Origin: Morinoia aosen
Lineage: Eukaryota > Arthropoda > Malacostraca > Amphipoda > Talitridae
NCBI GenBank assembly: GCA_030386875.1
Contig: CM059578.1
Span: 26,397,009-26,461,008 of the forward strand
Reading direction: 5' to 3'
Length of the DNA stretch: 64,000 nucleotides
The notes under the pieces: model-generated
Seen by the model: the letters and a program-made list of their open reading frames with translations, nothing else
The model's database searches: none
Told to the model about the DNA's origin: nothing
Translations under genes and position numbers: made by a program
Part shown: piece by piece, positions 1 through 12,992 of the stretch
Layout of the letters: each line of letters starts with the position of its first letter
Position numbering within the stretch: position 1 is the stretch's first letter

Positions 1-215
1 TTTCTATTGATTTTCATTTCCATTTTATGAAAGCAATAAATGTACACGAATCCACTGATATCATTTCATTTTCATTTTTTCTTTATTTTCGTTTTCACTT
101 TATTAAAGTAATAAATGTACACGAATCCCATGATATCTTTTCATTTTTTCTATATTTTCGTTTTCACTTTTTAAAGTAATAAATGTACACGAATCCACTG
201 ACATCATTTCAGCCT
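1..215. repeat. ~70-bp tandem repeat, about 3 copies
   Basis: 'aataaatgtacacgaatcc' recurs at 35, 110 and 178, separated by T-rich 'ttttcatttttt' stretches. The array probably extends off the left edge. Confidence 0.88.
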
Positions 216-1959
216 TCTCTGCCCGTTTTACGCTACAAAAGTAACATGAGTGAAAAAATGGATAAAGAAAAACAAAATCATTCAGGACGCAGCGGGCTGT
301 AAGATAGGGACTAGGATAACGAACCAAATCGGGATGTGAAATTTTTTTATATTCTATTTCATTTTTCAATGTTATAAAGAAGGCCCCATCACGAGGAGAA
401 TTTCTTTCCGGAACATGATGAAAAATTGTATCAAAATGCCTGTGCTGATGGGGGATTCGTTCACTTCGCACTGCTCTTAGAAGTCATATGATTTAATATT
501 TTTAAACTAACTGCAATTCATAACAAAACTGCTATCATCGTAAATTTTTCAGGCATCCACTCTACGAGAAGCGTGTGGGGTCACAAGGGATGATACTTGG
601 TGTTGCTAAGGTCTTATTGCAGTGAATAATTATTAGCTGAAGCCTACACGACCTGTTAGCGGGACCGTCTGGCAAATGATAATCAGAATTCATTGCACAA
701 TCCACTGATTTTGTCCACTGACTAAATTCGGTCCTGAATACCTTCTGAACGCAATTTCTGTGTGTAAAATTGACTCCATAAAGTCGAAGTGAAGTCTTGT
801 AGTTGATTAGTTTGTGCACTTACTGTAATTAACTGGATTACAATTGCTCATATTACCTATTTCAACGCTCCTGTGCGTGTCGCGATTAAACTTGGCCCTC
901 ATTTCCGTATTTCTAACCCTGGCAGGTCTTCATTTAGGCAACCTGAAACAAATAAGTGAGATTACAGCGGTAACTAAGCTAGAAATGCTAGATGGATTTC
1001 AGGGATAGCTAAATTATAGTCACTACAGTCTTAACGCTACTAAAGGTGTTCAGTCAGTTGAAAACTGTGAGAAGAGTTGCAACCCTTGTAAAATCTAAAA
1101 TTGTTATACACTATGTTGCTTTTCTAGCATTAACTTTCTCCTTTTCATGTAAAACAATACATTATAAAATGTAATTCCAAACCATCAGGCAGTTCAACGC
1201 TATTTCATGTCTGAGGTCAATGACCGCTAGAAGTCTACGCAGCCATGAAGCCCTGTCAAATCTCTTACTACCTGCATATCCTAATACCTAAATTGTTCCG
1301 CAATACCGTCTCATTATCATTCCATGGGTCTACGTATATCCCTTGGTTCAAGCCACCTTGTAGTGTATCAAATACCATAGTAATTGTTTTAGATTCTTAT
1401 ATATATGTGTATAAAATGATCAACAATTATTACACTACCATTATTGAATTATATACCTTATGAGAAATCCTAACCGAAAAACAAAACACCACGTCACTTC
1501 TACTAGTAGACAACGTATTCAATGAGCGTAATTATAGAGTCTGTTTATATTCTCATCCAAAAAGCCCCGCATGTAGTACAGACAAAAAAGCTGAATATGT
1601 TCAGCTGTTTGCATCATCAACAGCAGCGCCTCTGCAGCTGTTTGATTAACTAAAAGAGATGGTCGCAGCTGTTGCGTCGTCCGTCATCTCTGCCTCAGAA
1701 AAAAATGAGCCCAGCTTTCCCAAGTGGTCTGTGGGCAACGGCGCAAGTCAAATGCTGTCAGACTTAGCCTTCAAGTTTTAGTTCAAAACAAAATATGCTC
1801 CACTTATGCTTGCTAAACGAGACGTGCAACTTGCGTTTCGGGGAGTGCATCGTTCTCAAAAAAGCGACCTTGAAGCGAAATAAATTCTAGATGAAACAAC
1901 ATTTAGATCCCTTGATAATGCACGCAGATTTTTAAGATCTATAATGTGGTTATTAATAC
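216..1959. other. Non-coding, nothing recognised
   Basis: AT-rich sequence with no convincing coding segment, repeat or mobile element. The short open frames have no recognisable domain or splice context. Confidence 0.6.
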
Positions 1960-2288
1960 ATGCTGCAACAATTATTCACGCTATGAAATTTAATGCTCAT
2001 AAAAATATAGAATTAAAGTTATTAAAAACGACAGTAGGACTCGGAAGGCGCTGTTAGACACTTTTAAAGTGACATTTATATGGAGTTATGGTGTCGTGCA
2101 GCACAGGCTTCTTCACAACACTCGCTGACATGCCGTGGAGCAGGTATCAGCAGCTGAGCAGGTTCCATATAAATGTCACTTTAAAAGTGTCTAACAGCGC
2201 CTTCTGAGTCCTACTGTCGTTTTTAATAACTTTAATTCTATATTTTTATGAGCATTAAATTTCATAGCGTGAATAGTTGTTGCAGCAT
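1960..2288. mobile_element. Foldback/MITE-like element, 125-bp inverted arms
   Basis: 1960-2084 and 2164-2288 are reverse complements with only a few mismatches, separated by a 79-bp spacer. Ends read 'atgctgcaacaattattcac'. There is no coding capacity. It is likely a non-autonomous foldback element; its superfamily is not determined and no clear target-site duplication was found. Confidence 0.85.
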
Positions 2289-2330
2289 ATATTACAACGA
2301 CAACGGTCGGTAAAATTTAATAGTACTCTT

Positions 2331-2655
2331 AAAGGAAAAACAATGGCAATAGATCGAGTCAGATTCAACTTACGCTGTACACATTTCTCAGTCATAGGAT
2401 GCTATGATTCTGAAAGAAAGAAAGAAGAGAAAAGAAAAGAAAGAAAAACCGTTCATTTCCAAAAAAGTTGGTGCATGAGAACTGAACGAAAAATAATGGC
2501 AACAGATCGAGTCAGATTTAAGTTACGCTTAAGATACATTTCTCCATCATACGGTGGCTATAATCTTGAAGGAAAAACAATGGCAACCTATCGATTCAGG
2601 TTACGTTACACCTTTGTACATTTATTAGTCACTGGTTGGCTATAATCTTGAAGAA
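2331..2655. repeat. Imperfect tandem repeat, 3 units
   Basis: Units begin with 'ggaaaaacaatggcaa' (or 'gaaaaataatggcaaca') at about 2334, 2488 and 2571, each followed by 'atcgagtcagatt'-like sequence. The 122-codon open frame across it has no recognised domain. Confidence 0.7.
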
Positions 2656-3101
2656 GTGGAGCACAAATTGTCTAATATTATGTTTGATATAAGGAAATTG
2701 TAGAATGATAGAACGACGAGGAAAAAATGTTCAGTAAACGAGCTACTCAGCTCCAAGGAGTAAATTTTAATTATCATCATAGGTGTGTAACCCGATTCAG
2801 AAGTTAGACAGTATTTATAAAATCAAAATAAATCTCCACTTCAGATTGGCCGTTGTGATACGAACGTAACTGATGCTGCAAGCGAAATATGAAGGTAAAA
2901 CTTTATATAATTTATCCTACGTTTGTCAAGCACTGGGGTCGAAAATAAGCAAAAACTTATACAATACTCTTGAAGATCAGAATCTTGAGCTGGACAAAAG
3001 AAGGCTAGAAAACATCTCCTTCACGGCAAAAAGGAGCGAGTAATGATTATAGTAAATGACATGTACAATTAAGCATCGAATCTTGAGCAAACAAGTTCAT
3101 T

Positions 3102-3345
3102 GATCAGTCTAGTACGCAAGTAGGTTAAGTGAATTAGGGTAAACATAAATGTACACCTTTAAATAGCGTTGATGATATAAAGCCGTACAAGGCGATGAAC
3201 TCATTACGGCCCACAAGTAGCTACGCTTAAATGGGCTCAATGTAATAGACTCGAGAATAAACCACTGATATAGTTCTTGTGGTATTGAAATCCAAATTAT
3301 TCAAATTGTTATTTGATTTTTCCAAATTGCTTAAATTGTTTTGTT
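3102..3345 (+). mobile_element. LINE 3'-tail fragment
   Basis: Aligns over its length with the LINE 3' end at 15951-16169: 'gatcagtct', 'taggttaag', 'gcccacaagtagct' and a terminal 'aaattgcttaaattg' repeat. It is an older, diverged 5'-truncated copy or a SINE sharing that tail. Confidence 0.72.
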
Positions 3346-3911
3346 ATCAAGTTCAGTTAAATTTTTGCCAAGCAATGTCATTGCTCTAATTAGCAAATCA
3401 TTTTAGAGGTTTCCTGCATTTTAGATGTTCAACTGTTCAATATTCCGCTAGAAAAGTTATCAAACTTGCAAGCACTTTTTTCAATATGATTACGCGCACT
3501 AAATTTAATTGACAATCGTGAAAACATTTTATTAAATATAATAATTCTGCTATCAAATTTTTGCAGCTCACCGTTCACTCATTCAATAAAAGTCCAAGTT
3601 TTTAAGGCATAGTAGTGAGCGAATAAAAAAAACTTGAAATGATTGTGATGGGTTAAGTTTTTATTGAAGTCTTTCATGCATATGAATTTTAAAATATCAT
3701 CATTGTTAAAACCTAATCAGCTCCTTTTTCAACCCCGCAAATAGGCTCCCGGCAGCTATACCCTCTTGTGTTATCTATCTCCATATTTGCGCACAATATG
3801 TGTCTGAGTACGTGGGCACGACCACCAGAGCGCTTCTTATTTGTGTTGCAGAGCACGCCGACCGGAGCACGCGCCCCGACCATCTCCTCGCCAATCCTCT
3901 TCAATCAGTCC
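3346..3911. other. Non-coding; small GC-rich patch
   Basis: No feature recognised. 3785-3900 is more GC-rich and open on both strands, but nothing in the translations is recognisable. Confidence 0.5.
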
Positions 3912-4215
3912 TCATGCCAAAAAGTGCAATCTGTAAAGCTAGATGAATTCAATGTTTAAGATTCAGTTTCCAAAAGCCAAAAAGTGAAATCTGTAAAGCT
4001 AGATGAATTCATTGTTCAAGATTCAGTTTCCAAAAGCCAAAAAGTGCAATCAGTATAACTAGAAGAATTCATTATTTAAGACTCAGTTTCTAAACGTCCA
4101 AAAGGGCAATCTACAGAACTAGATGAACTCAATTAAGCGCAGTTTCCAAGTGCCAAAATGTACAATTTATAAAACTAGATGAAATTCAATGTTCAAGACT
4201 CACTTTCAAGCCCTG
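3912..4215. repeat. 60-bp tandem repeat, 5 decaying copies
   Basis: The unit includes 'gccaaaaagtgcaatctgta' and 'ctagatgaattcattgtt'. Divergence increases to the right. Confidence 0.92.
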
Positions 4216-4454
4216 CTGACCTTTCGATGATGGAGATTTCTAAAACAGTAGTCTTTTAAATAAACCTAACCCCAATATGGCAAAAATTTTCAGATAAACA
4301 ATTTAAAAACATTTCAAGACTGCTGTTTTGGAAATCTTTCTTCATGTTGAGGAGTCACGCTGGTTCGTAAATTTTATTGTTCTCATTTTCGGAGTCCAGG
4401 GTTCTTCGGGTGACACCTGACAGAGTTTTAAGGCTAACATCGCTCTTATTTTCG

Positions 4455-4715
4455 GAAGAGAAAGTGGTTTTCTCCCATTCAATAACACGAAGCTCATGAG
4501 TAACAAGAGATGTGCTACTTGATAGCAAAAGCCAGGAAGAGAAAGCCTGAGGGATTTTCTCCCATTCATTAATACGAAGCGCAGAAGAAAATATAACAAG
4601 AGAGGTGCTACTTGACAGCACAAGTCAGAAAGAGAAAGCCTTAGGGATTTTCTCCCATTCATTAATACGAAGAATAGAAGATAATATAACAAAGGGGTCC
4701 TAGTTGATAGCACAA
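4455..4715. repeat. ~90-bp tandem repeat x 3
   Basis: 'ttttctcccattcattaata' recurs near 4468, 4554 and 4647, with shared 'aagagaggtgctacttgaca' segments. Confidence 0.9.
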
Positions 4716-7700
4716 GTCTTATTTGTCATCGTAAACCCAACAGGGAAACGGTTTTCGGTCTGCCTAGGCGAGCGTGAACAATGTCACCTCGTAGCTGGAT
4801 GACCAGCCCTATCTAATTAAACGTTGTACTTGATTTCTTGACACGCGCAAAAGGAACTCGGTGTACAATAACGAATTGTGTGTCATCGGAATGATCCAAA
4901 ACCGAGCAAACGAGACGAAGAAGCGTAATTTAATTTTTGGGATAGAATCTTAGTGACGGGATAAATGGTCAGCTCATTCTTAGATTCGCTTCTTAAATCT
5001 CGATACCGTGCATCATCAAAATGCTGATTGCAATAGTTGAATTAATATGATATAAGGATGAAACTTAACTCCATGACATTCATAACACATTTCTCACTCA
5101 GTGCTTCAAGATAAATTCTTTAATTACGATCAATTTCATATCTCTGCATTCTCGTCCAACCAGTTCATGGCCACATTCATAACGATACACCTATTTCTGA
5201 ACCAATATAAAACCGCAGAAGAAATAAATATAGTTCTTAACCAAGTACCCTTCGCTTATTTTAGTATTACAGCCCACAAAATAGCTGCTATATATAAAGC
5301 TGTCGCTCAGTAAAAGCGAATAGTGAAGTCTTTATTGAAATATCGCACTTGTAATTTAGCCCGAGTTAAGCCTCAGGTCAGGCATTCTTTATCTCGTTTA
5401 GACTAAACTTGTGTTTAAGTTAAAAATAAAAATAAAAGGTAAAACATCACTTGAATCAAAATCGTTACCGTTATCAATCAAGTTCTTTATTGAAATATAT
5501 GAAAATAGCAAAACACGCGTAAGCTCAGCATTGTTGTGTTGCGTGCATATCTAACGTATACATATGCCAGGAAGGAGAAAGACACTTAAACTCCCGCTGT
5601 ATTGGATGCTGAAGCAATGAAGCTGATGAGCTAAAACTCAGCAGCCTATGGTAAGGAATTCGAAGATTATCGTCATACTATCCCACACTCGACATTTTTG
5701 AAGCCGAGTCAATTGTTTCAAGTAAACTTCTATCTGAAAGTAACATAAACTTTAGCCATACTCTTATGCAAATAACAAAACCCTGAACCTCATTTGTGGC
5801 AGAAACGTTCAATTGATAAGTAAAATACGAACAAACCTCACTCATCGTTTGTTCTACGTTCTTGTCGACGATTTTCAGCAGTGTACTTGAAAGGAAAGGA
5901 ATTTGCGTCACAGTGTGTCTATAGAGAAATGAATTGGGCGACTAATCTCAGTAAGCAAAATGAACAAGATTAGGTGCTTACAATGCTCGACAATTGCTCT
6001 CTTCTGTCATTTATTTACTCGAAGACTTGGTACGATATTTGCGTAAAAAGTTGTCTCGCGTGCCGGCATTCTGGGAATCTTGCGTAAAAACCTCGTAAAG
6101 CAGCAGTAAACAATTCGGGAAAATGGATGCTTTATGCTCCTGGCGGTGTGCGACCAGTTTGTTGTTTCATTTTTATTATCAAAGGTTAAAATCCTCGTCC
6201 CTCTGACCAGTACTTTTACTACTACCGAGTCTACAATCATCTGTTATTTGATTCTATTTTGTTCAAACAGACGAGACTCTTGGCATTCATCTTTGAATTT
6301 TAGGTGAGGAAATTCTGCGTCGTAATGGCATAGTTTGAAAGACTGGTACTCTTGCTTGCACTTTTTTTCGCAAATAAAAGAATTCATAAGACAATGTTTT
6401 TAAACTCGCTTCAAAAAGTGACTGCATTTTTTACATGGTGGCTGTTCTTGTACTTTGATAAAAAGAATGTTCCACGAAAAAATATTACCACATAGCTAGA
6501 TATTTTGGAAGTATTTTTCAGCTGTGCAAATTTTAGAATAAATATATTCACATTAGTGAAAAAAATGTTTTCATGTAAGAGGAATGTTTTGCACTTTGTT
6601 TCACTATTTTTTTTTCGCAGTGAATATTTCGCTCAAAAATAAATTTTTCGCCACGAATCACGTGTTCAGATTACGTCAAGCAGAGTTAAACCAAATTACA
6701 ATTTCTGCCAAGATCAGAGGTTGACAAACCTAAGCGCAGAATTGTTCGTCGGTAAAAAAATTGAACGAGAAAGGAGGTCATTGGAAAATGAAGTTTTCTT
6801 ATATCTTAAAATAACCATAATAAAAAAAATACTAAAATAGAGAATCGAAAACTTGAAAGTCATTTTCACAAAGAAATAAGTGCATGAACTAAACAGTCAT
6901 GTACATTAATGAAAATGGATACTTAAAATTAACTTTCTACTTTCAGCCCAAGTACTTATGAGAACCAGATTATCTAATGAATTTTGTAGGACCTCCATCA
7001 TTCGTTCGGAGGTTTATAGGACAACAAAAATGAAGCAATGATCGTCAAATCATCCAAGAGAAGAAGAGGCGGAGCATTTCTATGAGACAATGACTAGGGT
7101 ATTTTGACCGACTAGTTCCCTTATTTGCCTTTATTTCCAAGCAGAAGATTTCATTAGACAGTGACAAGGGTGATAGAAGATGTGGTGAAAGACCGATACA
7201 GAAGCTCCAGGCTGCGCTCTCTGCCAAAGAATAGCTGAGTGTAGAATAGTGAAGGGATGTTAGTCAGGATTTATTGAGTGAAAGAAAAGAGCATCTTTTC
7301 TGGAAGTTTTTCATGGCAATTTAAGTAAGAAATTTTCTTGTATCTATTATACCACCTTCGCAAAATAAAATACGCAAACGCATTAGTGGGTTTTTCACTC
7401 ACGGAAGACACTGCCCGTAGTAGTGAAAGCAATTGAGTGAGATGCAATACGATGATGCAGGAGGTTAACATAGAAGTAAGATGAGGGAACATAGCCTAAT
7501 TCATGCACAGACTTCATCTTAAAACTAAGTGTGAGTCATTTGTGGCCGAGACAAAATAACAACATAACATACAGCACGATGTACATATGAGATGCTCTTC
7601 GATGCTCTTCGTGTACATATCTGAAGATTTCTCGGATCAAACGCAAGAGCTTACCATAAATCTCCAGCACACCTCCACGACTTCTTTGGAGACAGAGAAA

Positions 7701-8283
7701 AGCTGGATATGTTTTTTTCGTTAGTGTTCGGAAACTCCTATATATTCGGGAAAAGAATTTCAGAACGTTAGGAATATATGTTCTTAATATGTGAAATTGC
7801 CCAAGTATGTGTGATTCTATGCTTAAACGTTGCATGCTGATTTCAAATTAAAATTTTCATACTAAATAGGGACGTTTGTTAGGCGACAGCACATTTCTTG
7901 ATATTCGAAAAATCATTTTAAATTCCATGTATGAATTAAGTTTAAACGCAGATGAATGAGAAAACCAATGAAATTTACTGTGAAAAGTTAATTATCCAGT
8001 TCAATGAAGAAAACATACATAAATGTCACGTTTTCTCTTATTTGAGGTTTGTGAAAATATGAAGCAAATTATAGTTAATGATTTTCATGACATAAAATAT
8101 GGTTTCCTGCATGTTACTGGCATTCTGAAAAACACCTCATAAAAACATCCAAGCTGCTGAATATTTTTTTCTAATGTTTTAATCACATAAAAAGGCATGG
8201 TTATCCCTGAAAATTTAGCCACAAATTAACTGGACAGTGAGATGCTGTCCGTAAAGAAACGATTCAACATCTGCAGCAGCAGC
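4716..8283. other. Non-coding, nothing recognised
   Basis: 3.6 kb of AT-rich sequence. Short open frames (up to 99 codons) show no recognised domain, and no repeat or mobile element was seen. Confidence 0.55.
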
Positions 8284-9558
8284 AAAATTGCAGGTCTCAG
8301 TGAATTTTTATTTAGTAAAATTATGATTAATGTTCTGCAAAACTGTGACGTATTCTTAATCGAAATAGGGGTCAAGTTTTTGATGAGTAAAGAAGTTTAG
8401 TCAAAATTCTTCAGTGGTACCTTCTAAAATATTATTTGGAATACTTTTCAAGCAATTCAAAATATGGCTCCTCTTTACGCTCTCGGTCTTTAAAAGATGT
8501 ACGGTGAGACGTAAAAATTCATTCAATCGAACCCTTTTTCAGCCTAGCCCAAGTGCATTAACTTTGTCTTTTTAACGTCATTGCATTTTGTGAGTAGACG
8601 CAGCTCGATCATATATTTTTGTCCATAATATTTAACGATTAGACACTTAATCCTATCAAGCAACATCTTGATCTTACACGTTCATCATCACATCTTCTCA
8701 TTTCTCACTCAATACCGTATTTCTTCCTTTATGTATCTCAAAGAATATCTCATTCCTCATATTTTTGACCTCTTTCAGTTTGCTTAACCATGCTAAGCTT
8801 TCTCAAAAATTTCACTAAAATTATTTAAGTTAGCAATATACAGCATAAGTTGCACAACGTGTTTAGTTCTTTCTTACTTTTTTAAACGGTCTTTATTTTT
8901 TTTCATCTGCACTTGCACCACAAGCGGATCGACAACCTGCGACTTGAAATTTAAGCAATTCACGGTGTATATGTTGATAGTATTCAGCGAGACCGCTCAT
9001 CATTGACACTGTAATTCAACAATTTAAACAATTTTAACAATTTAAACAATTTATTTACCACAGGTGATACAGAGGTAGAATGTTTCTTAAGTCTCGTACA
9101 ATGGTCAAATTTGAGTATAGCTACCTGTGGGCCCGAATAAGTTCAGCGACTTCTGGGGCATCCTACCATCGACGTTATTCTAAGGTGTACAATAATGTTT
9201 AACCTAATTCACTTAACCTAGTTTCGTGGCACAGGCATTCCAACCATATCAACCTGCTCTCCAGCTTGTTTCTGAAAATCTATGAAGGCGATATTGTATT
9301 TCTACTTACCTGCACTCTATATATTCTTCCATATCATAATAAACTAATTTGTTAATAAATTTTGATTTCAAAAAGATCATTTGTGCGCCGTGAAAAAGTA
9401 TTCCAAATAATATTTTAGAAGATACCACTGACGAATTATGACAGAACTTCTTTACTCATCGAAAACTTGACCCCTTTTTAGATTGAGAATACGTCACAGC
9501 TTTGCAGAACATTAACCAAAATTTCACTAAATAAAAATTAACTGAGACCTGCAATTTT
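8284..9558. mobile_element. Long inverted repeat, ~168-bp arms, ~940-bp interior
   Basis: 8284-8450 and 9391-9558 are reverse complements with scattered mismatches; shared words include 'ttgcaggtctcag' and 'ttctaaaatattatttgga'. No open frame lies inside. It could be a foldback or non-autonomous DNA transposon, or two inverted copies of a dispersed repeat. The interior holds a LINE 3'-tail fragment. Confidence 0.75.
9016..9227 (-). mobile_element. LINE 3'-tail fragment inside the inverted repeat
   Basis: Reverse complement of the LINE 3' end. It contains 'ctacctgtgggcccgaataa', 'ggggcatcctaccatcgacg' and 'caatttaaacaatttattta', close to 15951-16169 and clearly younger than the copy at 45258-45420. 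Confidence 0.85.
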
Positions 9559-9823
9559 AAAGAGTTAAAATTGGAGTTCAGCTCTCCTTGCCGACTCCCA
9601 AGCCTGGCTTCAAGTATTCAAAAAAAACAGATAAAAAAGTCATCATTTGGGTAGAACTTTCCGACAAGTTATAAAATGGCCCCTTTTTCATTCAAATGTT
9701 AGCAGAAAAGCCCGACTAGGATTTCATTATCACACCTATCTTTAATTCAAGCGTTAGCAGGAGCTCTGTCGGAGCCATTTCCGTCCGTAAATAACACGTG
9801 GGCGTCGCTGCCATGTTAATTAT

Positions 9824-9915
9824 CGCTCTGCTCATTGTGCTCAGAGCGAGATCAGAACTCTGCTCATTGTGCTCAGAGCGAGATTATAACTCTACCATTT
9901 GTCTCAGAATGAGCG
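9824..9915. repeat. 39-bp repeat, about 2.5 copies
   Basis: 'ctgctcattgtgctcagagc' is repeated, with a third partial degenerate copy. Confidence 0.85.
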
Positions 9916-10369
9916 TCAGGCTAAAATGACCAGGCATGTGAGTCATATTTGTGCCACATTCCTCGCCCCCGATCAAAAAACGACCTTTTAAAAGGCATCT
10001 CACATAAAAAAGACACGCATGTCATCCAACGTTTTACTGCCAACACCTAGGAAAGGAAGACGAGGAACATAGAGAATGTTGTGCGATTTGGAAGGGATTT
10101 TTCCGGAGAAATTGCTTCGGTGTCATTTAACTTCATGTATGCACAACATGGTAAATAAACCCTCTCCAGGTATGAGTTGATTCCTTCCATTTGTTAACAT
10201 TTCATGACTTACAAAGGTAATGATATATGCAGTACATAGATAGAAGTTTTGAGCTTTGGATTAAAATGATATCCATTTAAGAGATGTTTGCTTTATTACA
10301 GAACCACACATTCTTAGTTCTTTTGCTTTTGATGTCTCTCTACCGCTAATCAAAATTTGAAGACCGACT

Positions 10370-10462
10370 CTCGTCAACCAGTCCAACGTCGGCAAGCAAA
10401 ATCGAACCCGATACTGAAATGGGCGATCGCTCAAGCGCTCATTGGGAGTTCTTACCAATGAT
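10370..10462 (-). mobile_element. Possible decayed tRNA-derived SINE head
   Basis: On the minus strand, 'ttgagcgatcgcccatttca' is followed by 'tatcgggttcgattttgc'. This resembles the distance and content of a pol III A-box region and B-box (GGTTCGANTCC). No full tRNA fold was established. Confidence 0.35.
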
Positions 10463-10769
10463 GAGTTTGGTGCGTGAAACCGCGTTGTAAGTTTAATGAA
10501 TTCACCGCAGAAACCAATGACTGGATAAATCTGTGCACGCACGAAAGAGTGTGTGAGAAAGATGGGCTGATGTTTCAGTGGGAATCTTTTAGCGTTGCAA
10601 GAAGGGAGGTTCTTATATACCTAAAGCCGACGTTAACAAATATAAGAAATTCTCAAAATATTTCACGACGAACATTTTGGTACCATTCCTTAAAACGTTT
10701 ATGAAAGATTAAAAATTAAAAATACAACCCCTAAAGTGTAAACAAGTTTAAACAAGGTTAAAAGTTTGA

Positions 10770-11065
10770 ACAAGATTAAAAATAGATGCCCTACAGTTTT
10801 TAAACATGCAATATTGATATCACTTTGTAGAATTTGAAAGAATTTGCATGTTGATGACATTTCTTAAAGCACTTATGAGAAACTAAAAGTAGATCCTCTA
10901 AAGCCTTTCAAACATGTAGAATTAATATCGCTTTGTAGAATTTTGAAGATTTCACATATTGGTAATATTTCTTAAAGCAGTTATGAGGGACTGAAAACAG
11001 ATCTCCTAAAGCATTTCAAACGTGTAAAATTGTTATCGCTAAGTAGAACTTGAAAGATTTGACGT
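10770..11065. repeat. ~115-bp tandem repeat, about 3 copies
   Basis: Units share 'catttcttaaagca.ttatga', 'agcatttcaaacgtgtaaaa' and 'cgctttgtagaattttgaag'. Confidence 0.85.
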
Positions 11066-12809
11066 CAGTGTCCGGTCTACTAGAATATTTACCCAGGGAA
11101 CACAGTTTACCCAAGAATGTAAGCTGCTGCGCGCAGTTTACTAGAACATTTGAACTGTGAGCGCCATCTATTCGAGTGGTCAGAGTCTCGAAGTCAACAT
11201 CAGGTTATAAACAAAAATAAATCTCGGCAGTTGGTCAACAAGCGACGAGTTAAGAGCAAATTTCTTATATTTCTGTTGCATGCACTGCTGTGGTTGTCCT
11301 GTACAGTGAAGAAGTGAAAAGGTTGAAGCATTTTATTGAAACGGTTGAGTGTATTATTACTTCAAATGTATGAAATTTTCATAAAGCTGGATATGACTCA
11401 GCTGTACTCTGCAAAATGGGAATGCATTTTATCTTCAGTGCTTTTTCTGGTAGCCTAGAACCTGGAAAAATTCAGTTCGATTTATTGAATGAGAATAACA
11501 TGGTTATATTTCAAACAAGAGTATGCACTGAAGTATTCGAATGTTCTGCACATTTGTGACATACCCTGGGCAAATTTATGGCTCGTTGAATTGAAATGCG
11601 AGTCTTGAAAATAAGTAAAAAATATCCCATCGATTGAAAAAAACACCCACAGAACATTTTTCTTTCGCCATAACAAAACAAAATCTAGACAGAATGTGGA
11701 TGCTTCCCTAGAATCAAGTTGACACTTGTTATTTCACGCGTTAATTTCTTAAATGTTTTATAATTATTGGCAGGATGTACTGACAGTCAAGTCCGGTTGA
11801 ACTCATTTCAAGTATCCCGGATGGGTGAGGTATTATACCAATTTTTAAGTTTCCACCAAGAAGAAACACCAGGCTCGATCAGCAGATGGATGAGTCCAGA
11901 GTCAGTTTGTATGACAGATGAGTGTTTTCAGCCCTTTGCGTGCAACTTCCCAGCTTGGAAAGCCTCTCCCTCAGTACCACTAGCCAAATATTGAAGCTTT
12001 GACCTGCCCTCCCTAGTATACTGATGACTTACCGATGTACGCGTAGAATACCGAATCATTTTTCAGCTTTTATTTTTATATAGAAGGTAAACTTTACCAC
12101 CCTCACATATCTGTGTCTCACGGGGGAGTCATTTACGGTGTACAGTGCACTGATAAATTAGAATCCTTGATTTAAAGAGTTTAGCACTAGACCAAGGTTA
12201 TTCACTAATTTTTTGAAGGAGAGCCACTTCGGTTAAATGCATTGGTTGAGAGAGCCGCAGCTACTACAGCGTATCGTATATTACATAAATTAAATATTAA
12301 TTACCTAATTTAAATACTTTTCAATGGCCACGCAATGGATACCACTGCACTAGGCCATGTTCAGCGCAGTAAGAAATCTAACCTAATCAGAAATTTGAAG
12401 AAAAAACTAAAACTAACTAAAAACTGAACTCTAACTTATACAAGAAAGTGTACCATCGAACTTAGGAATCTCCTAAAAATTAATTCAACCTTTCCACGCC
12501 TGGAAAGGTTTAGCAGAAGGAATGAAGGATAAAACTCAATCATTGAATACTTTTTTCGTTGACTTTAACTCAACACGGTTCAAGCTAACGCGGTAGGTAT
12601 GCCAAATATCAAACAAAGTCTAATTTTGTTTGTTCATTAGAAAATCATGAGCGAACGCGATGTTAAAAAGTGCAGAACACGATGAAGTGGCCCTTGAGAT
12701 CAACGAAAATTTACCATGGCTTTCTTTATCATAAATCTGTATTGTACTCTTACACTGGCCAAGCTGTATTATATGATCTATACTTTACCAACACTGGACG
12801 ATCATTCTT
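11066..12809. other. Non-coding, nothing firm
   Basis: No gene recognised. 12190-12270 faintly resembles hAT-type element termini ('ggagagccacttcgg'), but this is not supported further. Confidence 0.5.
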
Positions 12810-12868
12810 ACAAATACGTACATAGTAAAAAGTAATGAATTACGAACACAGTGAAAAGTAATGAATTA
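12810..12868. repeat. 26-bp minisatellite, left flank of LINE
   Basis: About two copies of 'cacagtaaaaagtaatgaat' plus 'tacgta'. The same unit resumes at 16170-16290 on the other side of the LINE, so the LINE split this array. A different short repeat, 'tggataataatgcaa', follows at 12869-12920. Confidence 0.85.
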
Positions 12869-12992
12869 CTGGATAATGATGCAATTATTGGATAATAATG
12901 CAACTGGATAATAATGCAATTAACATTGATCAAGCAATACTAAATCTAACTGAAATATAACGACCGCACACAACCAGTGTTGTCCAATAATC

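Noticed and set aside
3713-3959. Overlapping 63-codon frames in a GC-rich patch as a coding exon
   Set aside because: Open on both strands with no recognisable motif or convincing splice sites.
12190-12270. hAT transposon terminus
   Set aside because: Only a loose resemblance to hAT-type ends; no transposase, paired terminus or 8-bp duplication seen.
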